A stretch of 64,000 bases of DNA from Vombatus ursinus (GCF_900497805.2 NW_020954548.1:11173866-11237865); one strand, 5' to 3'. Numbered from the stretch's first letter, positions 24,750-35,353 are shown. A program made the numbers and translations. The notes: a model not told the origin generated them from the letters alone.

Positions 24750-24990
24750 TTGGAAGCTAGGTTGCACAGCGGATAAAGTGGCATCAGTGAGATGTGAGTT
24801 GGAATCCAACCTCAAATACTTGCTATTTGTGTGATTCCAGGCACGTCATTTAACTTGTCTGCCTTGGTTTCGCAAGTAGGTCTAATAATAGTAGCTACCT
24901 CCTATGTGTATTGCTGAGGATTGCAAGGTACTTTGAAAATCTTAAAAAGGGCTAATCTATATAATTGCTAGTTGTTTATCATTATTACCA
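24750..24990 (+). mobile_element. tRNA/CORE SINE with MIR-like core
   Basis: Head 'gaagctaggttgcacagcgg' is followed by 'gtgtgattccaggcacgtca', 'gcaagtaggtctaataatag' and a 'gaggattgcaaggtactttg' core/tail, longer than the tail-less SINEs elsewhere in the window. Confidence 0.75.
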
Positions 24991-25019
24991 TCATCATCAG
25001 TATCCTCAGTATCATCATC

Positions 25020-25200
25020 AACTAGAAGCATCCAATTGGTACAGTGCATACAGAGCTGGGTGTGGAGTTAAGGAGACCTGATTGAAAATCCGACCTCAGA
25101 CAATTACTATTTGAGCGACCCAGTTTCTCCATCTGTAAAAATATAGCTGGCATTTATATAATTCTTACTATGTGTAAGGCACTGTGCTACATACACAAGT
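25020..25200 (+). repeat. SINE fragment followed by a reversed L2 tip
   Basis: 25022-25145 is a diverged tRNA-type SINE ('gacctgattgaaaatccgac', 'tttctccatctgtaaaaa'). 25150-25200 ('ttcttactatgtgtaaggca') is a reversed L2/MIR terminus. Confidence 0.6.
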
Positions 25201-25654
25201 TGATGTATGCATTGTTTATTTTTAAAACATTTTTAAGGTGCCATGCTAAAGCACTCCTTTTAGTTTTGTTAAGTTTCTGAATTCCAGGGACATGGAAGCC
25301 CCTTTGTTTTCCCCCCATTACTTATGTGCTTCCATATTACAATGTGGCAAGAAACCAATGATACCAGGTATGATTTTTTTTAAAGAGAAAGTTTCTTCTT
25401 CTGGGCACCAAAGGAAATATCGGCCACAATATGCTTTCAGAAAGAACTGAAAGTTCTCATCATTTGCACTGAGTTCAGGATTGCTCTATTTCACAAGTAC
25501 AATATATTAGCTTAATTTGGTAAATAGTTGCAAATACAGTACAATTCTGCTGTATTATGGCTCATGATATTCTAAGGAAAATCATGTTTCATTACATTTC
25601 ACCTTCATTAAATTTCAACAGAAAAACAAAATAGAACAACTCCCCCAATTTCTA
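25201..25654. other. Unrecognised sequence
   Basis: No repeat or coding signal named. Confidence 0.3.
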
Positions 25655-25820
25655 AAGCATTTTAAGTTTTTCATCACACTTTCCTCACTGACAACTCTGT
25701 GAGGTTAGTATTCCCATTTCACAGCTTTGGTAACACAGACAGAAAAGAGCTGGGCTAGAGTGTGAATCTAGGTCTCTTGAATCAAAATTGCGGGGTCTTT
25801 TTATTATACCAGTTTCTTTT
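25655..25820 (-). repeat. MIR SINE
   Basis: 'ctaaagcattttaagttttt', 'actctgtgaggttagtattc' and 'gtgaatctaggtctcttga'. Confidence 0.8.
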
Positions 25821-25839
25821 TAGCTGATAAAATGCAAGT

Positions 25840-25970
25840 CAATTCCAATGCAATGCCTACTGTGTGACAGGTACTGTGCTAGATGCTGAGGGTGGAAAGG
25901 TTTTTAAAAATGAATTAGATCTTGACCTCAAGGAACTTATATTCAATAATCTGGTGAACATTCTAAAGGA
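25840..25970 (-). repeat. L2 LINE 3' end
   Basis: 'tgcctactgtgtgacaggta', 'ctgtgctagatgctgagggt' and 'gacctcaaggaacttatatt'. Confidence 0.8.
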
Positions 25971-26214
25971 ATGAGAGTGGTGGATAAAAGATGGACAGAC
26001 ATGAGCACTCTAATGAAATCTAAAATATATTAACAGATGCAAAGAATAACTGTATGTGGTATGGAGCCTCTATGGATGATTTTCAGAAAGACATAGACAA
26101 GAGTCACACAAGATAGGAAAGTCAGTGGGGTACGTTTTGCACCACTGAAAGTGTACTTGTACGTCTGAGAGCAAAGATGTATTCCAAGTACAGAGAAATA
26201 TATAAAATATACAA

Positions 26215-26302
26215 ATGTGAACCCAGGCCTCAGTTTCTTCCTCTGGGAAATGGAGTCAAACTAAGTAATATCTTCCAACTCTAGATGCTATGACCCTCTG
26301 CT
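26215..26302 (+). repeat. Ther-2 (MIR3) fragment
   Basis: 'cctcagtttcttcctctggg' with the L3-like tail 'tatcttccaactctagatgc'. Confidence 0.6.
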
Positions 26303-26449
26303 TTTTCTGTGAGTTCAGTAATGTTTTAGTCAGCTTAGCTAAATCTCTCATTCTCATAGTCCTGGCCTATATTTCATTTTAAAAAAATGGTATAGAACGC
26401 CAAAAACACAAACTGATGATTGTGGATTAAAGGTCACAGATCATGGGTT

Positions 26450-26605
26450 GAAACTGCAAGAGATTTTAGAGGTCATCTAGTCCAACCCTTTCATTTTACA
26501 GATGTAAGTTGGAGAAAGGTTAAGTGACTTGCCCAGCTGAGCTAGGAACTGAACTCAAGCCCTTTGCTGCCAAGTCAAAGCCTTCTTCCATGTACCATAG
26601 CGGCT
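26450..26605 (-). repeat. Ther-2 (MIR3) SINE
   Basis: 'gaggtcatctagtccaaccc', 'cattttacagatg' and 'aagtgacttgcccagctgag' in reversed order. Confidence 0.85.
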
Positions 26606-26709
26606 CTCTACTCTTGCATACTGAATGCAAATCAATCATTTATTGAAAGTCGAAGGGCCCAATCAGCAATACTAGTAATTACTGCTTTTTGGACAGTTTT
26701 GTCCTGTTC

Positions 26710-26712
<3 letters not shown>

Positions 26713-26749
<37 letters not shown>
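26713..26749. repeat. (CA)n microsatellite
   Basis: Pure run of about 18 units. Confidence 0.98.
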
Positions 26750-26920
26750 ACGGCTATTGTGAATAAGAGAAACAATTGCAAAGGTTTTGTATAACAGGAT
26801 TCATAAAGATGTTACCTATATTATCTGTTATTTGTAGGTGAGATGGAGAAGGCATGGTGATGGAATCAGAGGGTCAAAGAGTAGAGTGTGATTTTCCAAC
26901 ATACTGTAAAGCTTTTTTTT

Positions 26921-26929
26921 CTTTTTCCT

Positions 26930-26982
<53 letters not shown>

Positions 26983-27138
26983 TCTCTTCCCCCCCCCCCT
27001 TTGGCTAGGCAATGAGGTTAAGAGACTTGCCCAGGGTCATATAGTTACTAAGTGTCAAGTGTCTTTGGCTGGATTTAAACTCAGGTCCTCCTGACTCCAG
27101 GACCATGGCTCTATCCACTGCACCACCTAGCTGCCCCC
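26921..27138 (-). mobile_element. tRNA-derived SINE with an expanded CT tail, duplication-flanked
   Basis: The reversed SINE body runs 27003-27138 ('aggcaatgaggttaagagac', 'gggtcatatagttactaagt', 'ctgcaccacctagctgcccc'). Its 3' tail side is a long pyrimidine tract (26921-27002), i.e. a purine (GA) tail in element orientation. Flanks 'aaagctttttttt' (26908-26920) and 'aaagctctttttt' (27139-27151) match at 12 of 13 bases and behave as the target-site duplication. Confidence 0.88.
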
Positions 27139-27534
27139 AAAGCTCTTTTTTACTTAAAAGCATTACAACCCAAGCCTGCCAAGAGTATCTCCATGGGTCA
27201 GGTTGATGTCACCATAGGGAGGCCAACACTCATGCTTCTCGCCAATTCATAGGTGAGACCCCTTTGTGAACTACTTCAGAAATGCCAGGGAGGAATCAAC
27301 CTTCAACACAAAAGGAAATTTAGTCACAGAACACAAATATATAGGGTGAAAGAACCAGAATGGATGATCCCATTTTCCCTTAGTTCCTGGGGGTCTGCAG
27401 AAGTAGAAATTACTTCAGCTCCTCTCTAAGAGTTATCTCAATAGTAGTAAGAGTGATAATAGGGGTTTGTTAAGTAGCTTCAGTATCATCTAAAGCTGAA
27501 AAGTGATCACATGTGGAGCAACCTCTGACACAAA
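27139..27534. other. Unrecognised sequence
   Basis: Begins with the right flanking duplication of the SINE; nothing else named. Confidence 0.3.
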
Positions 27535-27735
27535 GAATAACAGAATTGGAAGATGCTTCAGAGACCATATTGGACCCACACCTAAGTAAGAATGCCCTTC
27601 ATCGCATACTTGACCCAAGTGGTTACCCAGCCTTTGCTTGAAGATGCCTAATGAGGAGGAATCTACCAACTCCTGAGCTAATCCATTCCACCTCTGTCTC
27701 CTCTCAGTTCTGGAAATTTCTTACATGTACTGTAG
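27535..27735 (-). repeat. L3/CR1 LINE fragment
   Basis: 'aacagaattggaagatgctt', 'cttgacccaagtggttaccc', 'cagcctttgcttgaagatgc' and 'ctaatccattccacctctg' follow the reversed CR1/L3 order. Confidence 0.85.
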
Positions 27736-28814
27736 GCTCTGGGACTTCTCTCCCAACCTCACTCATTCCTGCTGATTAAGTCTCCAAAGGGTAGATGCTG
27801 CATTTCCCCTGACAGTGCTAGGGAAAGCCCTCAGTGGTTAGGGATTGCTTTGTAAAACTATACTGCTCATGAGCCCCCACTTGTGTTCTTTATCCCCATG
27901 ATCATCACTTCCTATCATTTAGTCAGCTAGGCTAAATTAGCTTTTAGAAAGTGGAATTTACTGAGGTGGCATAGTATGAACAATTGGTAAATACATACTC
28001 CCGAAAGTCTATGATACACTCTCCCACAAGTATATACAAAGTCCAGGGGGGAAAGGATTCATGAATAAAGGCTATGTGGCACAGTTCTCAATGTGATGGC
28101 ATTCTCAAGATGTTCCCCTTATGCATGGTAGAGATTTTATGCTGGGTTCCTTATAGAACCTTGAATTGGCCTTTCTTCATTGTTTCCAGTCTACCCTTAG
28201 ATCCTGATGCAGACATTCCCATTAGTCATTGCTATCCTGAGAATGCTGCTAAGATGCTAATAAAAAGGCCAAATTCTTTAGCCCACTAAAGTTTGCAAAG
28301 TCCTCTTCTAATCAAGCTAAGGCTGTGGGGAGGAGTTCAAGGCACTCTCATTCACATCCTCAAAGTAATTCTCACTCAGAATCTTGGTTAAAGGCTTCTA
28401 TCATTACACTACTAGATGCTTAATTCCTTGATTCCAAACTATTTTATTGATGTTTCCAAGAGCCCCTAAGTTCAATTAAATCTCTCAACCAATCCAAACA
28501 GATTTCCTACAGAAAGTTATTCCAGTTCACCCAGTGGATTTCAAGGACATATACATTGATCAGAGCTTTTTTCCATACTTAGTTTAAAACATATGATTGA
28601 CTGAGTAGAGAAGTATTCTCAAGTTGTTAAAGTATCGGGTTAAGGGTGGTGGGATTTTATTAAGCCCTATCCCTAAACATATGTTTTAACAGGTCCCTAG
28701 GAGCTCTGTAATTGCTGAAAAGCAACCAAGTCATTAGTGAGAAATTGCTTCTTGACAAAAGGGTGACCCGATTGTCCTTAGAGCCAGATCCCCATGTGAT
28801 TTCTTCCACTTCTT
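27736..28814. other. Unrecognised sequence
   Basis: About 1 kb of complex sequence without a nameable repeat; short ORFs only. Confidence 0.3.
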
Positions 28815-29105
28815 TGAGGCGTCTTGGTGGCTCAGGGCATAAAACAGTAGGCCTGGAGTCAAGAAATCATGAGTTCAAATCCAGCCTTAGTCATTCACTA
28901 ACTATATGATGCAGTCTTAGTCATATACTAGGTATGTGACCCCGGGCAAGGTACTTCATCTCTGTCTGCTTCAATTTCCTTATTCATAAAATGAGAATAC
29001 TAACAGCACCTATATCCCAGGGTTGAAAGCTTAAAATGAGATGATATTTGTAACGCATTCTGCAAAGATGAAGGCACTATACAAATGGTATTATTGTTAT
29101 TGTTG
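28815..29105 (+). mobile_element. tRNA/CORE SINE, full body with an internal duplication
   Basis: Head 'tcttggtggctcagggcata', B-box-like 'gagttcaaatccagc', 'gtgaccccgggcaaggtact', CORE 'cttcaatttccttattcata' and tail 'ggcactatacaaatggtatt'. A 30-bp segment around 'ttagtcat' is duplicated (28887-28916 and 28917-28946). Confidence 0.85.
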
Positions 29106-29344
29106 TTATGAGATTTGACATAAGAGAGGATGGTTCATGAGGAAATACACACATCTCTTTAGACTCCTCTAAATCCACAAACTCCTCCACCCTGCAATTT
29201 TCACACTTTTCAGAACCAGCCAAATTAGGTTCTGAAAAGATCATCACCAAAAGGTTGGCCACCAGAGAGTGAATGTGATAGTGAAAGCAAAGTGCGAAAC
29301 TACACTAAGACATGATAGAGTTGCTGTCTATAAAAAGGGAAGGA

Positions 29345-29400
29345 ATAAGTAGTCAGTCAATAAACATATATGAAGGACCTACTATGTGCCAGGCATTGAA
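29345..29400 (-). repeat. L2 LINE terminus (short)
   Basis: 'cagtcaataaacatatatga', then 'cctactatgtgccaggcatt'. Confidence 0.7.
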
Positions 29401-31109
29401 ATGTGGGATCATGTGATACTTGACCTTGTTGGTCAGTTCTCATAACAGCCTTCAGTCCATGAAGTTAGGATCTCTTCAGAATATTACTTATCCTGACTTT
29501 ACTCCCTTTCTGAATTTACTAGTGGAGGCAGTAACTTGGAGCCCATTTGAAATCAATCTTGAATACTCCCCTATGTACCTCCATCTGACATAGCACAAGG
29601 ATTCTAGGATAAAACACCAAGTGCCGATTTCTGCATGCCTGAATGCACGATGGGCTGCCCTCAAACCACTAGGCTGGCTTTCTGACACTTCACTTTTAGT
29701 TCAGGTTTCCAAACTTAAAAGCAAACAGATGAAGTTTTTTTGAATTTTTTAAAAGGAAAAAAAAAGAAAAAAAAAGAAAACAACTTTTGCTCATGGGAGG
29801 AAGCTGCGTGTGCCAACTTTTCGTTCAGAGTGATCTTTTCTGGCCAAATTCCAAATTCCTGAAAATACAGGCTTATAATGGAAGTGCTGACACAACTTCA
29901 AATACAACTTTGCAAACAGGATGATATAATAAATGGTGAACAGAGCTCCTATCCTTTATAGTCTCCCTCCTCTGTGTGAATTTGTCTCATTTTCAGAGTT
30001 TTTTTTTTGATTGTTTAATGCCAGAAAATGATAGTTGCTTCTATTCAAAGGCCTATGTTCAAGCACTTAGAAAATAATAAAAACATTAAAATTGATAGAA
30101 GGAATCTCAGTGAGGTATATTACTTCTAGGGAAAAAAAGCTTATATTGAGATTTCATGTGTTTTCTTTTGCACTAGACAGTGCTTTATTAAGGAATTTCA
30201 GATTTAAAACAATAATGAAAAGTGTTATGACTACTCTGTATTAATTATATTTTTATTGATAAACATTCGATATTGTGCATACTAGTATATCTCAAAAAAT
30301 CAATTTTAGTAATCTAGTGATGATTCAGATCTCATTACCTCAAGACATCTTTGCAAATACATTGGACTTACATGAGTTAATGAGATACATATTTGTTTCT
30401 TTTTATAAAACAAATATACGATGTTCCAATAAAGAAATCCACAGTTTGGATTGCTATAACTTACCTTGGTCACGCCCTCCACATTTTTAAGCTGAGTGGT
30501 TAATAACACAAGGTTTACAGTCTGCAGAAGGTCTTTCAAATTATTAGATTTTGTATGTGTGTGCACACAGGGAATGAGTTATACTGGCTGTGGGAACCAT
30601 AACTGTGAATTTCCTGAATTTAGCGCATTTTAAAATCTCTAAGGGTCTTTCCACATAGTTGACAATGATTAAGATCTGGGACTATAAAAGTAGACATCTG
30701 ATACTCAATAATGGGGGACTGAATAACTCAGAAGATTGGTAACAGGATGTGGAGCCGTCCGCATCTATTTGGCCAATTCAAATTCAGGCCAGGTCAGCAG
30801 TAAGTGTAAAATGTTACTGTCCAGTGGCTATTAAGTGGTTGGCACAGTGAATGAAATAAGTCTGTAGCTTCAACTTTCAGGTTGGATCAGCATGTTAAAA
30901 TCTGCCAATGTGGTATGGGTGGTAATTAACACCCTTACTGGCTGACTAAAGTGACTCTGCCAGGTTCTGAATGAATGGGGCTGAAATTGTGATGTGCATT
31001 TGGAGAGGTGACTCTAGGGTGGCTTTATCAAAGAATCCTACTCAGGCTTTGCAGAGAAATCTTTATTTTTCCTGACAAAGTTGGTTTGCAGGGAAAAAAA
31101 TCAGGAGAT
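29401..31109. other. Repeat-poor stretch
   Basis: Complex AT-rich sequence with poly-A patches (29755-29780) and no nameable repeat. A conserved-element candidate is possible near 29800-29960, but nothing in the sequence alone proves it. Confidence 0.35.
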
Positions 31110-31368
31110 TTTAGCAGAGTACAAACTCAATATAAGGCAACAGTACAATATGGCAACCTCCAAAGCTAATGACATTTTAGGCTTCATTAAGAGAAGCATG
31201 GTTTCCAGGAATAAGGAGGTGACAGTCCCTCTATATTCTGCTTAGGGCAAACCACAACTAACATTATCTTCAATTCTGGATGCAATAACTTACGAAGAAT
31301 TGTGATAAACTGGAAGCTTTCAAAAGAAGACAACCAGGGTGGTGGAGGGCCTTTTAAGTCTATGACAT
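31110..31368 (+). repeat. L3/CR1 LINE fragment
   Basis: 'cagtacaatatggcaacctc', 'gacattttaggcttcattaa', 'tcaattctggatgcaataac' and 'agacaaccagggtggtggag' match the CR1/L3 ORF end in sense orientation. Confidence 0.85.
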
Positions 31369-31671
31369 CAATCAATCAATCAGTAAGCATTTATGAAGCA
31401 CTTAGTAGTTACCAGACACTGTCTTAGGTACTCTAAATGCAAAGACAAAAATGAAATAACCTTTGCTCTAAGAAGCTTACGAACTGTAGGATAAAATAAC
31501 ACATGCATGTTGTTTATGTATGCATACATGTGTGTATAAATATATGCAATACAGACACAATATCTATACATATATGTGTATATATGTGTGTATATTATAT
31601 AATTTTTAACCAACTGATCTTCCTATTTTAATATCCTTAACACCTTAGTGTCATGGTCAAGGGTTAATTGT

Positions 31672-31678
31672 GTATATA

Positions 31679-31714
<36 letters not shown>

Positions 31715-31745
31715 CATATATACATACATATATGTGTATATAAAT
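31672..31745. repeat. (TA)n microsatellite
   Basis: TA/TATG-rich run inside the L2 copy. Confidence 0.97.
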
Positions 31746-32099
31746 TAAAAATGTGAAAAAGTAAAAAGTAACTTTGGGAAGAAAGGAATTAGTTGATAAG
31801 GGATGGGGCAGATCAGAAAAAGGTTTCATGTAGAAGGTTGTGGTTGAGCTGTGTCTTGAAAGAAATAAGAGATCCTGCCAAGCAGAGGCCAGGAAGGACT
31901 GCATTCCAAGCATAGGGGACAATCAGTAAAAAGGCACAAGATGCGAGATGGAATGTAATATGTGAGGAACAGCAAGAGAGCCAGTTTGGCTTGAACACAG
32001 TGTGCAAGAAGGGGAGGAATGGATAATAAACTTGGACAGATAGGCTGGAGCCAGGCTGTGAAGGCTTTCTAAATGCCAAACAGAAGAATTCATGCAGTA

Positions 32100-32168
32100 T
32101 GTCCCAAAAGTCTTCGTTCAACTTTCAGTTGCAAAAGCTTAAGCTAAAGCACGAAGACTTTTGGGACA
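32100..32168. mobile_element. Short mariner-type MITE (69 bp, perfect 18-bp inverted repeats)
   Basis: Arms 'tgtcccaaaagtcttcgt' (32100-32117) and 'acgaagacttttgggaca' (32151-32168) are exact reverse complements, with a further palindrome 'gcttaagc' in the 33-bp middle. A TA precedes the left arm; the right TA is eroded to TG. It interrupts the reversed L2. Palindromic MITEs of this design are typical of Tc1/mariner families. Confidence 0.85.
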
Positions 32169-32205
32169 TGATGTATTTGTTAACAGAGAACTGAAGAATT
32201 TTATT

Positions 32206-32219
32206 AAGAAGGAAAGTGA
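32206..32219. repeat. Target-site duplication of the HAL1, left copy (14 bp)
   Basis: 'aagaaggaaagtga', identical to 35340-35353. Both copies lie in L2 sequence, and removing the insert rejoins the L2 consensus order. Confidence 0.95.
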
Positions 32220-33086
32220 TGGGGGTGGGGGGGAAGAGCCAAGATGGCAGAGTAAAAGCAGTGACTTGCTTGAGCTGTCCCCCAAACCCCTCCAAACACC
32301 TGTAAAAATGACTCTAAACAAATTCTAGAGCAACAGAACCCACAAAAAGACAGAGTGAAACAAACTTCCAGCCTGAGACACTCTGGATGATTGATTGGAA
32401 AGGTCTATTGCACCAAGCTGGGAGAGGAGCACAGATCAGCGTGGGAGTACAGGCAAAGATGGAGCAGGCCTCAGAAGACTGAATCACAGGCTGCTGTGGT
32501 GGTTTTCAAACTCATCAACCCAAAAAAGCTAAAGACAACTTAGAAGGTCAGTGCAAAAGGTCTGTCAGACCTGAGAGATAAGTATGCTCCAGCCCTGGCC
32601 CTAGCACAGCCCCAGGGTAGCTGCCACAGCAGCCGCGGTTGCTTCCAGAACTTTTAGCCCACAGATGAAGAGGGAATCAAGTGGCTGATCAGAGGGGGTG
32701 TGCAGGAATCTCTTTGCTTGTGCTGAGGCAGGATTCTCTTGCTTTGCCTGTGCTTGGATCTGGGTCACAGTTCTGGTTGGTGGTCCTGGGGCAAGGAGGA
32801 GCACTGGTATGGCAGAGCTTGTGGCAGTAGTGGAGAGAGAATCTTCCCCACAATTCCAAGGCAGAAAAGAGTGCTTGTGGTCACTCGTAGACCAGGACAC
32901 AGGCCAGGAAAGGAGTCAATACCTCTCTTTTGATCATACCACCTTGAAAGAACTGAAAATTTACAGGTCCCTAGAAGTATCTCTGAAAACATCTGCATAA
33001 AACCCCTGAAGCTTCAGATAGTACACCCTCTACACTGGAAGTAGAGCACTACCTTTACAAAGAGTGTGAAGTAATTGGCTGGAAAC
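32220..33086 (+). promoter_or_regulatory. L1/HAL1 5'UTR (internal promoter region)
   Basis: Starts with the conserved 'agccaagatggcagagtaaa' element and is GC-richer than its surroundings. Its end ('gatcataccaccttgaaaga', 'ctgaaaatttacaggtccct') is homologous to the 5'UTR of the minus-strand L1 near 62890-62935. L1 5'UTRs contain an internal Pol II promoter; activity of this copy is unknown. Confidence 0.75.
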
Positions 33087-34400
33087 ATGAGCAAACAGCG
33101 AAAAAACTCAGACTATAGAAGCTTACTTTGGAGACAAAGAAGATCAAAACATACAACCAGAAGAAGACAACAAAGTCAAAGTTCCTACATCCAAAGCCTA
33201 CAAGAAAAATAAGAATTGGTCTCAGGCCATGGAAGAACTCAAAAAGGATTTTGAAAAGCAAGTAAGAGAAGTAAGAAGAAAAATTGGGAAGAGAAATGAA
33301 AGTGATACAAGAAAATCATGAAAAACAAGTTAACAACTTGCTAAAGGAGACTCAAAAGATACTGAAGAAAATAACCTTAAAAAGTAGACGAACCCAAAAG
33401 GCAAAAGAGGTCCAAAAGATCAATGAGGAGAAGAATGCTTTAAAAAACAGAATTGGCCAAATTGAAAAGGATGTCCAGAAGCTCACTAAAGAAAACAATT
33501 GAGGCAGCTAGGTGGTGCAGTAGATAGAGCACCAGCCCTGGATTCAGGAGGACCTGAGTTCAAGTCTGACCTCAGACACATAATACTTACTAGCTGTGTG
33601 ACCCTGGGCAAGTCACTTAATCCCATTGCCTAGCCAAAAAAAAAGAAAAAAAATGAAAAAAAAAAACAATTCCTTGAAAATTAGAATGGAGCAAATGGAA
33701 ACTAATGACTCTATGAGAAATCAATAAATTATGAAACACAACCAAAAGAATGAAAAAAAATAGAAGACTGTGAAATATCTCATTGGAAAAACAACTGACC
33801 TGGAAAATAGATTCAGGAGAGATAATTTAAAAAATTATTGGACTACCTGAAAGCCATGATCAAAAAAAGATCCTAGATATCATCTTTCAAGACATTATCA
33901 AGGAATATTGCTCTGCTATTCTAGAACCAGAGGGTAAAATAGATATTGAAAGAATCCACCAATCACCTCCTGAAAGAGATCCCCAAAGAGAAACTCCTAT
34001 TAATATTGTAGCCAAATTCCAGAATTCCCAGGTCAAGGAGAAAATACTGCAAGCAACCAGAAAGAAACAATTCAAGTATTGTGAAAACACAATCAAGATA
34101 ATAGAAGATTTGGCAGCTTCTACATTAAGTGATGGGAGGGCTTGGAATATAATATTCCATAGGTCAAAGGAGCTAAGATTAAAACCAAGAATCACCTACC
34201 CAACTAAACTGAGTCTAATTCTTCAGGGTAAAAATGGACATTCAATGAAATAGAGGACTTTCAAGCATTCTTGATGAAAAGACCAGAGCTGAATAGAAAA
34301 TTTGACTTTCAAATACAAGACTCAAGAGAAGAATGAAAAGATAAACAGGAAATAGAAATCATAAGGGACTTATTAAGGTTGAGCTGTTTATATTCCTACA
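33087..34400 (+). pseudogene. L1-type ORF1 (nucleic-acid-binding protein), interrupted
   Basis: ORF1p is a trimeric RNA chaperone. Start codon at 33087 ('MSKQRKNSD'), then an early frame change. A coiled-coil-like stretch rich in K/E/Q lies at 33284-33500. The RRM and C-terminal domain are open from 33873 to 34252: 'IERIHQSPPERDPQRE', 'IVAKFQNSQVKEKILQAT', 'RAWNIIFHRSKELRLK'. Near 34250 the frame shifts, but 'RPELNRKFDF' remains readable about 40 bases on. The SINE at 33501-33662 splits the coiled coil. ORF1 is therefore dead, mainly through one insertion and a few small lesions. Confidence 0.88.
33501..33662 (+). mobile_element. tRNA-derived SINE inside HAL1 ORF1
   Basis: Complete head ('gaggcagctaggtggtgcag') to A-rich tail. 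'aaaacaatt' occurs at 33492-33500 and 33663-33671, the target-site duplication. Youngest layer of this nest. Confidence 0.95.
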
Positions 34401-34463
34401 GGGAAAGATGATATTTGTAATTCATGAGACCTTTTTCAGTATTAGGATAGATGGAGGGGGAAA

Positions 34464-34465
<2 letters not shown>

Positions 34466-34513
<48 letters not shown>

Positions 34514-34514
34514 C
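34466..34514. repeat. (TA)n(GA)n microsatellite in the HAL1 spacer
   Basis: 'tatatatata' followed by 'gagagagaga' units. Confidence 0.97.
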
Positions 34515-35339
34515 ACAGGGTAAGTTGAAAATGAAAGGATGACATGTAAAAATAAAATTAAGGGGCAAGAGAGGATTGTACTGGGAAAAGGAGAAAGGGA
34601 GAGGTAGAATGGGGTAAATTATCTCACATAAAAGAGGCAAGAAAAAGCTTTTACAGTGGAAGGAAGAGTGGGGAGGTGAGAGAGAATGAATGAATATTAC
34701 TCTCATCAGATTTGGTTTAAGGGGGTATAACATAGACACTCAATTGGGTATGGAACTCTATCTTACCCTTTAGGAAAATAGGGGGAAGAGGATAAGAGGT
34801 GGTGGTAATAATAGAAGAGAGGAAAGATTGGGGGAGGGGTAATCAGAAGCAAACACTTTTGAGGAGGGACAGGGTCAAAGGAGAGAATAGAAGAAAATGG
34901 GGGGACAGGAAGGGATGAAGGGAAACATAGTTATTCTTTCACAACATGACTATCATGGAAGTGTTTTGCATGACTACACATGTATAACCTATATAAAATT
35001 GCTTGCCTTCTCAATAAGGGTGGGTGGGTAAGGAAGAAGTAAGAGAATTTGGAACGCAAAGTTTTAAAAATAAATGTTAAAAATTGGGAAATAAAATATA
35101 TAAGGTAAAGAGATATAGAAATCTATCCTGCCCTACAGGAAAAAAGAAGGGGAAGGGGATAAGAGAAGGGGGGGGGTGATAGAAGAGAGGGAAGATAGGA
35201 GGAAGGGGTATTCAGAATGCATGCCATCTTGGGATGGGGGAGGGGAGAGATAGGGAGAAAATTTGAAACTCAAAATCTTGCAGAAGTGAATGTTGAAAAC
35301 TAAAAAAAAATAATTAAAAAAAGAAACGGGAAGGACAAA

Positions 35340-35353
35340 AAGAAGGAAAGTGA
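35340..35353. repeat. Target-site duplication of the HAL1, right copy (14 bp)
   Basis: 'aagaaggaaagtga', exact match to 32206-32219. Confidence 0.95.

Larger units (their letters stand above)
32220..35339 (+). mobile_element. HAL1-like element: L1 with 5'UTR and ORF1 but no ORF2
   Basis: HAL1 ('half L1') elements are L1 relatives that carry ORF1 only and depend on L1 RT in trans. Order here: 5'UTR from 'agccaagatggcagagtaaa' (32220-33086), ORF1 region (33087-34400), a purine-rich block homologous to the ORF1-ORF2 spacer of the L1 at 58045-63545 (34420-34930), then directly the L1 3'UTR (34940-35095). No endonuclease or RT sequence occurs between. A second, shorter 3'UTR-like block follows (35108-35325). 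The whole is bounded by a 14-bp target-site duplication, so it went in as this structure or acquired the second tail later. Confidence 0.88.

Noticed and set aside
31623-31922. 99-codon minus ORF with I/Y repeats
   Set aside because: Runs through the (TA)n tract inside L2.
33501-33662. tRNA-like A and B boxes
   Set aside because: They belong to SINE heads here and at the other SINE copies; the tRNA fold and acceptor end are absent, so no tRNA gene is called.
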